DNA of 64,000 nt. It comes from Apostichopus japonicus (Eukaryota; Echinodermata; Holothuroidea; Aspidochirotida; Stichopodidae). Both the position numbers and the translations under genes were made by a program. Positions 24,851 through 35,000 of this stretch are shown in pieces. Position 1 is the first letter of the stretch. Each line of letters starts with the position of its first letter. The notes beneath the pieces were generated by a model. The model saw only the letters and a list, made by a program, of their open reading frames with translations. It had not been told where the DNA came from and searched no databases. The stretch spans positions 14,715,213 through 14,779,212 of the forward strand of contig NC_092574.1 of the NCBI RefSeq assembly GCF_037975245.1, read 5' to 3'.

Positions 24851-24858
24851 TTTGCTGG
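18179..24858 (-). CDS. pds5: PDS5 exons 1-8 (N-terminal body)
   Basis: Exons, minus strand, in transcript order: 24740-24850 coding (exon continues to 24858; residues 1-37), 23363-23560 (38-103), 22334-22518 (104-165), 21629-21836 (165-234), 20568-20708 (235-281), 19593-19708 (282-320), 19094-19188 (320-352), 18179-18324 (352-400). Lengths and phases are mutually consistent, for example exon 3 ends in phase 2 and exon 4 supplies the missing base. In known PDS5 structures this region forms the first HEAT repeats and includes the part that interacts with WAPL and the cohesin kleisin. Conserved strings seen are APEAPY, LELEDSNE-like [10 protein letters not shown] and [11 protein letters not shown]. 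The donor of exon 4 lies inside a 108-bp tandem duplication. Confidence 0.94.
18879..18907. repeat. Perfect 12-bp-arm palindrome
   Basis: GTTGCTAGGGCC and GGCCCTAGCAAC around CTTAA, in PDS5 intron 7. It could be a small foldback remnant. Confidence 0.7.
20920..21250 (-). mobile_element. Second copy of the SINE-like family, decayed
   Basis: It shares TGGGTGAAGAGAGGCAAT and the adjoining CCTTGC...GGACACAA and GGCCAG blocks with the copy at 6815-7118, in the same orientation. The B box is decayed (GGTTCAAGTTC). It lies in PDS5 intron 4. Confidence 0.6.
21441..21656. repeat. 108-bp tandem duplication including a PDS5 donor site
   Basis: Copies at 21441-21548 and 21549-21656 are about 90% identical. 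The right copy contains the last bases of exon 4 and its donor (GTATGT). The left copy lies in the intron and keeps a decoy donor (AAGGTAAAT) at 21519-21520. Confidence 0.85.
23880..24139. repeat. 130-bp direct tandem duplication
   Basis: Two almost identical copies begin at 23880 and 24010 (CTAGGAGGTAATATAATC) and run straight into the palindrome at 24126. They lie in PDS5 intron 1. Together with the palindrome this resembles a compound retroelement remnant; it could also be a simple local duplication. Confidence 0.75.
24126..24306. repeat. 85-bp-arm palindrome with a hammerhead-ribozyme-like fold
   Basis: The arms 24126-24210 and 24222-24306 are nearly perfect inverted repeats around an 11-nt loop. 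On the plus strand, 24222-24267 folds as a type I hammerhead: stem I AGTTGT/ACAACT, core CTGATGA (24228-24234), stem II CGC/GCG with a TATAAC loop, GAA (24249-24251), stem III ACTC/GAGT with a one-base loop, and a GTT cleavage triplet ending at 24261. The mirror copy on the minus strand has a mutated core (CTGACGA and CAA). Short stem III hammerheads of this type are known from Penelope-like elements and retrozymes. Confidence 0.6.
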
Positions 24859-26103
24859 CTGTAATTTTAAAAAGAAAATGAAAAAAAGAAAAATTGGATA
24901 TTAAAGGTATACTTCATATTCTGTATTAAAGTTATGTATAGTATGGGCAATGATTGACTCCAAACTCAGGAGCTCAAAAACTGCTTGTCATCTCATTGAC
25001 TGGCACTATATAACAACTCATAAGTTCAGACAGTTATTGGTAGGTGACTTCCAGCTTGGTAGGACAATAGAGCATAACACAATTCCTCACAAATCTTATC
25101 TAGCTAAGAGGTAGAGGTTTTCTATTTGTTATTACAGAGCAGCTTACTCAACAACAGAAGCACAAAGGCAGGCAACAACTAGGCCAAATTGTTTTTGCTT
25201 TTCTGTAAAGTCACATGCATCACAATGCAACAAAATTAGGACAAAGAAAATCATGCGATTTACCACAACGAATAACACAGAGAATATGTTATATCTTTGA
25301 ATATATGTGTAAATCAAATTAATACTAGGCTAGAATGCAATTTGATATTGGTGAAACTTATGATAGTACCTCAATTCAAATCATCACTTGCATTCCTAAA
25401 ATCTTAGTTTGAATGAGTTCATCTAGGCTTAGTTACAGGAAATTGAAAAGACTGCTTCAAGTCCTATTGTTAGGCCTAGAACACTAGCACATCATCAAGA
25501 ACTGCATTGACAAACATAATTAGGCCTAAGGGCCTACAGTGCTAACTTAGGCTAGGGTCCATCAGGCTATACACATTAGGCATACATTATTAGTCATGAT
25601 ACAAACAACAACACAGGCCAGACCCTAGTCTATGCTATGTTACAGTTCAACCTAGCCTATGTTCAGTAGGAAAAACGCTTGCTTAATGTTGCATTAGGAC
25701 TAAGTTAGGCTTCTTGTTCAACATGTTAGTGCTGGCTAGCCAAGGCAAATATGATATTATACTACTAGGCCTACTAGCCTTCACATTTAGGAGCCCACTT
25801 TGGTTGACCCATAACTGAAGAATATGTTATTTTACTCCAGTTGCACTAGAACCTTACAGTTTGGGGGTTCAAGTCACAAAGAAGCCCAGGCTACTGTCCT
25901 GCTATTCCATGAGTTAGGCTCATGTGCAAACTTTGTAAAAGCGACCACGTAACTTAGCAGTTGATGATTTTCAGAGTGAAGCTGCAGTGCTTAGCTGAAT
26001 GATGTACATAGCCTAGCGTATACTTTCTATACAATACATAACACTAGGACATCGCCACACTGAAATAGTTCATTAGCGTGCCACTTAGCCCTTGATTGCT
26101 TAC
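24859..26103. other. PDS5 5' intron, no further features
   Basis: AT-rich sequence containing many TAGGCCTA-like short words (25430-25780). I see no exon, repeat array or RNA gene here. Confidence 0.5.
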
Positions 26104-26230
26104 CAAATTCGGCCGGCAGAATAGAAAGTGCACAACCAGAGAGTTACTATCCTTGCTTTTGACAGTAATCAAGCAATATAAGCTTTACGTATGAGATCTA
26201 GGTCGCCAAGATAGGTAAAATAGGGAGGTA
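26104..26230 (-). other. pds5: Probable noncoding first exon of PDS5
   Basis: The minus strand shows GAATTTG followed by a strong donor GTAAGC, with the GT at 26102-26103. The coding exon at 24740-24858 begins after a TTACAG acceptor 8 nt before its ATG, so an upstream noncoding exon is required. This is the best donor in a position just downstream of the presumed promoter. The 5' limit is a guess. Confidence 0.5.
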
Positions 26231-26258
26231 CCATTATTGTTGCTTTATGTTGACCGTG

Positions 26259-26266
26259 GCGCCAAA
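26259..26266 (-). promoter_or_regulatory. E2F-type site in the PDS5 promoter
   Basis: The minus strand reads TTTGGCGC, a perfect match to the E2F consensus TTTSSCGC. It lies tens of bases upstream of the presumed first exon of PDS5. Many cohesion and S-phase genes are E2F targets, so the position fits, but function is inferred. Confidence 0.45.
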
Positions 26267-29002
26267 CAAGGATTCGTCGGTGCGATATTTTGAAAATTTT
26301 CTAACACTGTACAGTACGTATGCCGGTGATTGGTTGCGCTATTGCTTTCCTGTGTAGTTGTATTGTAACAAGAGTATCGCTGATCCGCAACCCGTTTCTC
26401 TCTGATGGGACGCCAAATATCACTTAAACCTGCTGACTTGCAGCATGGGACAATAAGTTTTGATCTGTTTACTTTGTCATGGACGTACCTAGATTTCTGG
26501 GGTTTTTCATGGGGCCCAATTTTTTTTAGGGAAGGCAGACCAATAAAAAAAGGAAAGAAAAATCTGACAATTGTAGGGGAGTCTGACTGATATTGGATGT
26601 GAGGGTGGGGGGGGGGGGGTCGTGTCTGGGAATACCTCGACGATCAGAAACTCGGGGAAGGTATGAACAGAGGCAATGAAGAGGATTCACTTGTTATAGT
26701 GGGGTGGGGGGGGGGGGAGTAACTTACGCGCTTTTAAGTATTTTTGTTCTCTGGATTTTAGACCGACACCGTGCTAGGGCATCCCATCCCCTGTTATATA
26801 CGCGCCAGGCAGGTCCATACCTTTGATTGCATTATCTGCATGAATGTTTTCAAACGAAGAGCACCTTTTCCTTTTTGTGTTGTAGGCCTATCGTTTTTAA
26901 CGAAAGGACACTCTTTAAGTAACATAAGGCATATTTTAACTACAAATCTAAAACGGTACTTAATTTTTCATGCCCCATCCCTACTCCTAAAAACGAAAGA
27001 AACTTATCCTTAATGAAGTATGGAACTTGCGATGTTCTATAAAACTGATGGGCCCGGGGAGCGGGGGAGGGGGCAAAGAAACATGGAAATTTACTACTCA
27101 ATCTCTTTGGATCTGCCTGTTGCATAGTTTCGGACACCAACTTTTATAAGGTCACACGATTGTTATCACTACTTCTACCGACTAGTATTTTAGACTCACA
27201 TCACCTTTTGTTATGTAAGCGACATGACAACGTTTCTAATTGGTCAATCGCAAGAAAAGAGTAAACCCAAAATGAGAGCTTTTGTTATGCTAAAATGAGT
27301 TTCACGTTTCATGAATAATAACAATTAATATTAAAGGTAAGTGCAATCCATGCATTCTTTCTAAGAGATAAGAGTTAAGTGTATCCTCATATCATAGCCA
27401 GTATCAACTAAATTTCAGGACAGCGCTTTACTTTACAATTTAGTTTCCTTGGTTGTTCTGAGTTGGTAAGTATCTTTACTGTGAGAATATTGTTTCGGGT
27501 TTTTCCTTGCCTGTACGATTACGAATCAATAAAGGCCTGAGTTGTGATATTCAAACGTAGTTTACGATATACATTTACATTGTTCATTAAGAGAAGTTGA
27601 ATCTGTTTTCGTATGGATTGGTTAAATTTGTGTATTGGACCTTTAGTGCTTCGTCTTGGATTTTTTTGTTTCGCTCAGCGCGTCATTTCTTGTGTGTTTG
27701 GCATATTCCTTTGCCGACTTTAACTTCGGTATATTCTCATGTCAGGACGGGTTGCTGGACAGTTTTAATGAGGAAGGCATATCTTGTTGCATTTTTTTTA
27801 CGGGTAGTACACACCGACCAGAGAAGTATACTAAACTATTACATAGTTATTTTCTTTTCTGCATTTTCTTACCTAACGATTTTTAGAAACTTGGGTCAGG
27901 TTAGTTTCCCGTTACTAATTAAAAGAAAATCTGAGCATCACATAATAACAGGAATTTTGGTTTGATAATGGTTAAGAAATCCAGTTTATTTAGTTTTCAT
28001 TAGGGTTTAGGATGCAGAAAACGACACGTCATCATGTGCTGTTGTAACTTGGGAATGTGTTTAAGCATTGCTATAGTACCTATGGAATATTGCAATATGT
28101 ATAGCTATTTATTATTTTACACGTACGTTTCACTACTGTTTTTCAAATGCATGCTTTGCAATTTTGATGTTTATGTGATGTGAATGGTAGCTTGTGCGTG
28201 ATGATCAGTTTGCGCTTGGAGTATCATCATATATCCATACACCTAACCCGAAGCACATTTAGTGGCGTAGCCAGGGGTGTGGGAGGGGGGTAGTGGATCA
28301 GCGGTCACGGTTTCCCCACAGAAATGAGCAATACTCGGCCTAGAACGAGATTTTTCTGAACAATTCGGCAATTGACATTTCTAGTCAAAATTAGGTGCGT
28401 CACATGTTACTGGTTGTCATGTTAATGAAAAACACATTTCCATGTGGGTAGCCCGCAGCTCTGCTATTTGCATTTGTAGCCACTGGGAGCATGGAAACAA
28501 TTTTGTTTTGCAAATGGCTTACATTTTTATAACACACGCAAGCATATTCGTATACACAAATGAAGTAAAATTGATGGACATTATAACACCATTTAACCTC
28601 GTGGCCCTCCAATTTGGAAGCCAACAAAAGTTTGTCCTCGATCTCGCTAAAATTCGCAACATTTGGTAAGAGCCTGTACATATGTTGTCATGAAAACACA
28701 TATCAATACATGCGTTAATTTCCTGGCTCTCTAAATGGGACACAAAAAATTGCTTTTGCCCCTTCAAACCATAGAGGCAGGATACTCGCCTGCCTAAACA
28801 GGAAGAGCAGTGCCGTTCATTATCAAAACCTTGCAACCATAAAGCTCATAACACTTTCCGCTATTATTGATTTTAAAACTTTTATTGCTGCTTTGTTAGT
28901 AAGAGTTGACTTTGTTGATTTTGTATACAAAATTTCTCTCCAACGTGTACCGTACTGCGTTCTAAAAGTTTGCCACCCAGCAAAAAAAAACTTCCTCCTT
29001 TC
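26267..29002. other. Intergenic region between divergent genes
   Basis: About 2.7 kb between PDS5 and the surface-protein gene. It holds poly-G runs (26606, 26706), a hAT-like fragment at 28261 and small open frames without recognisable protein. Promoter elements for the plus-strand gene should be here, but none can be fixed by eye. Confidence 0.5.
28261..28300 (+). mobile_element. Fragment with hAT-like AGTGGCGTAGC end
   Basis: AGTGGCGTAGCCAGGGGTG resembles the ends of the elements at 39480 and 63089. No partner terminus or target duplication was found. Confidence 0.25.
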
Positions 29003-29023
29003 TTTCTTTCTCTCTCTCATCAG
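29003..29023 (+). other. 3' splice site 14 nt before the start codon
   Basis: A long pyrimidine tract (CTTTCTTTCTCTCTCTC) ends in ATCAG at 29019-29023, just before the ATG at 29038. This implies an upstream noncoding exon for the surface-protein gene. Candidate donors upstream (for example GTAAGT near 27464) cannot be confirmed from sequence. Confidence 0.5.
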
Positions 29024-29037
29024 CATTTTGTTTCAAG

Positions 29038-32000
29038 ATGTTTTCTAGAACGCCCTCTTTCGGTATTTTTGTCCTGTCGATTCTGTTTTCTGGTGGAGCA
29101 CGTGCTCAGTTTGGAGCGTCCATCTCCGACGAGGTCGCTGACGAGCGGTTTCGTAATGTAGGTCAAGCTTACGTCAAGAAATTCGAAATAGTTGATGATG
29201 AAACAAAGTTTACTGTTGTTCTTGAGGTAAGTCTATAATTTCATTATTTGAAATACATTGCAGGTTAGTTTTAACAATTAGGAGATCCAAGTCATATGAT
29301 TTTTCTAAAAATTATTTTTATTTGGAGCTTGCCGTGGAAAATATGGGACTAAAAATGTATTCTACTTAAGGCTATAAAGGGGCGTGGTCACATTGTCGTC
29401 CTCGACCCGACCCTGGCTCTCTATGCCAAAGCCCGGGGAACATGTGCCATACCCCTCCCCTCTCCCCTCTCCCCTGAGCTCCACATCTTTGCCATCATCA
29501 TGTGTACAACAAACGTCAAAATTACAGGCATTATATATAGTATCGTACCTCTCCTTGCAATTGTAATTGCCAATCCAGTTCCTGGGCCGTGGTCCCGTCG
29601 ACGCCTCTAGTGCGGCTTCAACAGTTTACTTATGAATAAGACAAATTATACATAAACTATACATTTGATATATAACATATAGGGACGCTACTTTAGTAAC
29701 GTCGATGATACAGACAACGTTATTCTATGGCTATACGCTGACCACAAACTACTGACCAATGCACGTAACCGTGACGTAGTATAACCTTTCTCTTTTTTAA
29801 TTTAGGACACCGTTGGAGAGAAGGAATACTGGGTAGTCGACTTTGAACCTTACAATATGAATACTTCAAAATTGGCAGTGGAAGAATCAACAGGGGATAT
29901 CATACCAGCGAACACCGGTGAATGTTCCAGTGTGATTGGTGAAGGAGGGTTCGACCACATAGCATTCGGCCCCGGATATTACTTCTCAGATCTAGGCAAC
30001 TTTGAGTAAGTTTAAAGATGGGATAGCGTTCAGTCAGGGCGAGCTGGAAGACAGCTCCCTGCAGGCTGATTCACACAAACACAAACACAAACACAAACAC
30101 AAATAATATGTTAACGTTTCAACTCTTTCGGGAAGCGTACTCCGTATAAATGCCCCATTGACTTGCACACTAGAAATAGTCAAAAGTAATTTGATCTCTA
30201 AATCCTTGTACAAGTTCTCACTAGCCATACAAGCTCTACCCATCAATGGATAGCTGACACTTTGGCCATTTCATGGCACCATATTTACCGTATCATGACC
30301 ATGGAGATTGTTGTCGTTATACAAGCCTGGAGTTTTCATCACTTGTAAACAAACCTCTTTACTCAGTAGTAAACCATTTTCGTACGCTGCTCTTGGTATA
30401 GCCTCAATCGACACAATGTTTTGTATCGCATTTACTTTCATTTGTGTACTTTAATATCCAAGGGGAAAAAAATCACAGATTTTGTTTGATAACATAGGCC
30501 TATCGAAAAGGATGTTCTCCTGTTGCTTTTCGGAACTACTTTTCCTGAGATAGGAGAACACTCGGGCGCATTAATATACTCTGTATGGAATTATGCCACC
30601 TTCGGATAAACATTCCGCAAATAACGTTTCCGCCACCTTCGGATAAACATTCCGCAAATAACGTTTCCGAGTGATCCTGAACATGTAACAGGGTAGGACC
30701 ATTACTATGGGAAGCATTGCTAGATCCCGTGTAAGTTTGTTTTTCCAGTCGGTTTAAAGTATATACATGTTCCACAGGCAACAGCACATTGTGATGATCA
30801 TGTTTATTGTATATTTTCTGTCTTTTTCGCAGAGAAATGAATATATCGCGTGACGAGATTCTAAATGCCGATCAGAACGGACTAAAGCGGTTATTTACCC
30901 ATTATCGTAGAGGGCAAACTTACAGTGACAACGACATCAGAGGAGAAGAACTTCAACGGCAGGATTACACACTGGCGTTTGACGGTAGGGAAAAAAACAT
31001 TTATCGACACGCAATCTTTATACTCTTGTAATAGTTACAAGTATACTTGTCTTTTCATAAATAAAAATTACCTCTTTTTACCAACCCCCCTGAAAAAAAA
31101 ACTATTCTGTTTTTCATTTTTGTAATTAAAAAGTGTCTTTCTGCTGTTTTCCAAAAAAAAAGTACCATTTCGTTGAAAAATTAAATTCAAAATGTAATTT
31201 AAGAGTGACCTTTTGTATCTGTTCGACACATTTTCGATGTTCGTCCTGAGTTCAGTAAGATGTTTTTGCACGTGTACTCTAGTTTCTGTTTTCCTCTCAA
31301 TTTCAGGAAATTTCGGATTCTTTTTCAACTGCACCAATTCCCACTCGCAGTCGATATGGGAATTCAGTAACACGACACAAACGGTCGAGTTTAGAACAAC
31401 AATACATTTCACCAACGTGCGTCCAGTTGATCCCCTTGATGGGTCGGAGGTATGTGCCTGCCAAATTAATATGCAAAGGTACTTCCGTAATTATGCTATA
31501 TTCAGCGACCATTTCTCATTTATTATTTGCTTCTCTGATCTCTTTCTATATTAAATCCATATTTACCTCTTTTTTTGTTTTGCATGACAGGGTTCATCAT
31601 GGGTTTCTTCCAGTGCTGAACTCATCTACAGGATTTCAAGAATCGCCATCGTTAATTTCATTCTCAGCTCTACTGCTCTCGTCAAACCAGTGCTTGATTA
31701 CGTCATAATTGGACCCTACATTGAGAATGTAAGAGGAAAATTGAATGCTAGATGCTGATGATTAATTTGTTAGTTTCAACAGGCAGAAATAATCTTCAGT
31801 TTTAATGAGAGATTGTTAAGTAACCTTGTATAAGTGGACGCGTACGTATGCCCTACCCTACCCCCTTAACCCCACCCCCCCCCCCCCGGAGACGTTTTCA
31901 CCTCATCCAATTGCAAATTAAAGTTGCAGACGTTCTAGGAAAGCGCTTGCAATTTGTATTTGTCATTATGTTTTTTTTACGGGAAGATCGCAGTGAATGG

Positions 32001-35000
32001 CCATAAAAATTGATCATTTCAGAATTTCATTCTCCCTCCTTTTACCCAACCCCACTTTAGCCCCCCCCTCCCACCCCAACGTTTCACCAAGTAAGAAACC
32101 AAACTGCGCTACGAATAACATTTTTTTATTATAACCATGCTTGGATGTAAACTTCCCTCACTTACACGTTTATTCGACAGGTATTGCCGATACCAGGTAA
32201 AGCGCACGTCGAGATTCATTTTCGAACAACCGTGGAGTCTACAGAAGGAGAGCTTTTGGCGTACATACTAGATACTTTCGAATACAATTCACGTGACAAC
32301 ATTACTACGTTGGACCAGGTCTTGGAAGGATCGTATGGGACCGTCCAATGTTCCTTTGATGTGTAAGTGATGTGATATATCCCCTCGTATATAACTATGA
32401 CAACATGGTCTCCGTTGAATCAGATTGAAGATTATTACTGGTATACTTTGTCGACTTTTCCTTTGTTGGGGACGTGACCTCTCCCCCAACCCAACCCCAC
32501 CACTCTCTTGACGGTATAAATAAATATGGGGGAAGGGAAAAGTCGGTAAGGAGGGAGATGTGTTAGTGTCAATGAAAGTTCCCGATCAAAGAATCGCCAA
32601 AAGAGTCGTGTCTCAGCTATCCTGAATTATCTGAATGAAAGCAATGACGTCATGCACTTGCGCAATGGTCAGTTAGGGACGCCATTTCTAACACACGTTG
32701 CCCACTATAATGACGACTACCGGAAATGTTCCACTATAAGCTTTTAATTTTAATCAATCACTTGTTAACGAGATCATTTTCCAATGTAATCCTTTCGATA
32801 ATGTTTGAATTGGTTTTCTATTCACTTCGATAATATTTTCATATCTCTATTTTCTTGATCCCCATAGATTAACTCAATGTGAACAGAAGTGGTACTTCAA
32901 GCTGGTACTCGATGTGTCGGATCACGTGGCTGAGGATGGCGTTCCGATCGATGCAACTGGTAACTAGTTTATATGCATTATGCATAAAAATGATACATGC
33001 ACGCTGGCGCTCTGTTTCATAATCGAATTTAATCGTGTTGCCTTCAAAGAGGTTGCAACGTGTTGAAGAGAAGTGCTGCCATGTACAATAACATCGTCAG
33101 CACAGTTTGTCTTTTGTTTGCAAAGACTACAAGTAGGTATCCAGTCCGGGATATAGTTAGCCGCGGGATGGGAAGGCATTGAACCCCTTTACACCTTCTA
33201 TGATGTATTTTGCGTGCTCCTATTACGATATAACACGACTCAATTCGTGTCTATATTTCATTCTGTTGTACATAATTACGTATGTTTCTCTGTATTTGGA
33301 ACGGAATGAAAAGGTGTGGAAGTGGGGAGGAGAGTAGTGCTGCGTTTTGTAATAAAAAGTGTCTTCTGCTGATCTGTAACCGTTACATCAAAAGTATGAA
33401 CTTTAAGAGCGGTGGCACTCATGGTTAAACGGAACCCTGTCGTCTTTACTTTCATAGAAAACATAATATATATTTCCTTTCCTCATTTTATACCTCGGTC
33501 TGATCTCAGCAATGGTGTTGGCATTCAATCATGCACGAAAACTATCCTTGTAGTGGGAATCGGCATTGAATATATGAATACATAACATCTCGTTTCCAAT
33601 GAGATAAAGTCGTTGTGATATACAAATGTTTAATTTGATTTTTGAATTTCTTTTTTCCCTTCATTATAACGACCCTTTCTGATTTGCTTAGGTACTTTCG
33701 GCTTTAGTTTCCAATTACACAACTGTTCTGACCCCACGGGTTCCCCACCCTCAACTTGTTCCGAAAAGGCGATAGATCCATTCTTCATCTCCATGGAGAT
33801 AACAATCCAGGTTTGTATCAATAATTTTCAGCTCTTTGAAATTCGTACAAAAAAACCCCCCCGTCATCTTTAGCTATTATGATATAATTTTATGGTGAAA
33901 ACAACTCAATTCAAATATCTAAGGAAAACTTTCCTTCATTTTGGGAATATCGTTGGTCAAAATTGGCATGAGGGCCGGCTGCTACAGTATGTTATAACTT
34001 TATGATGTCATAGTGGCAGGAAATGCAATAAATAAAGTAAGACAAAGGAAAATCATTAAATATTCAGGCTTATGCATGTGCCTCGATGATGTCAAGTTTT
34101 AGCTCGCAAGTCTTGTTTGTGGAGGAACATTGTAAATGGCCTCTGACACATGATATTAGTTTTCCTCTTTTAATATGGGGAAAGCCTTGTTCGTCATATT
34201 GTCAATTGCAATAATGATGGTTGGGGTTGCTTCTCCTTAAAAATGTTGGCAGAAGAGATCCGACTTGAAACGCATGTCACCGTGAAGGCATTGAGCTTCA
34301 TTTTTAGGTGTTAGGTCAGTTTAAGAGCGCGACACCGTAAATGTGTACGCAAGCAGCCGATTACGTAAGAGGTTATACCGATCTGGTATGCGTCGAGGGT
34401 TAAATCGAGCTCTGGAAAAGTACTCAACGCCCCCCCCCCCCAAGACTTGTCTTTATTATGAAATTCGAATACTTTTACTCTATCAAAATTTGCCCGACAC
34501 CCTAATTGACCCTGGTCCCGGGGACGCAGCCACCTGACCCCTCTCGTCATGCCCTACGTAAAAAGGACCGAAATAGCTTTCAGTATTTTGTTTTTGAGTT
34601 CGACCAAACCATGCATGTTATGTTATTGATACTTTCTATATAGACTGTGGTTGAAGTGCTCGATAGTGAGAAGGACAGTCCACGTATCGAACTTTTCTCA
34701 CTTCAAGGAGAGAATGGAGATGACCTAAGAGGGGGAACTAACGAAGGCCGGAGAGGCGTTAATCATTTAGAGGAAGTTTCAATGAAAGTACGGTACGTAT
34801 AGGTTAATTAAAGTCTTCATCAACGCATTAGCGACATATAACGTAAGGGGCCCTTTCTTCCTATAGTGCGAGGACAGTAAACAAATTGTGACGTCAGAAG
34901 TTGTCCAGCCGATTTTCATGCAACATTTATCGACTGCTGGGGGACATATTGTATTTCTTTTACGTAATATGTATGGCCTGTTGTAGGACAGCTGTTTTTC

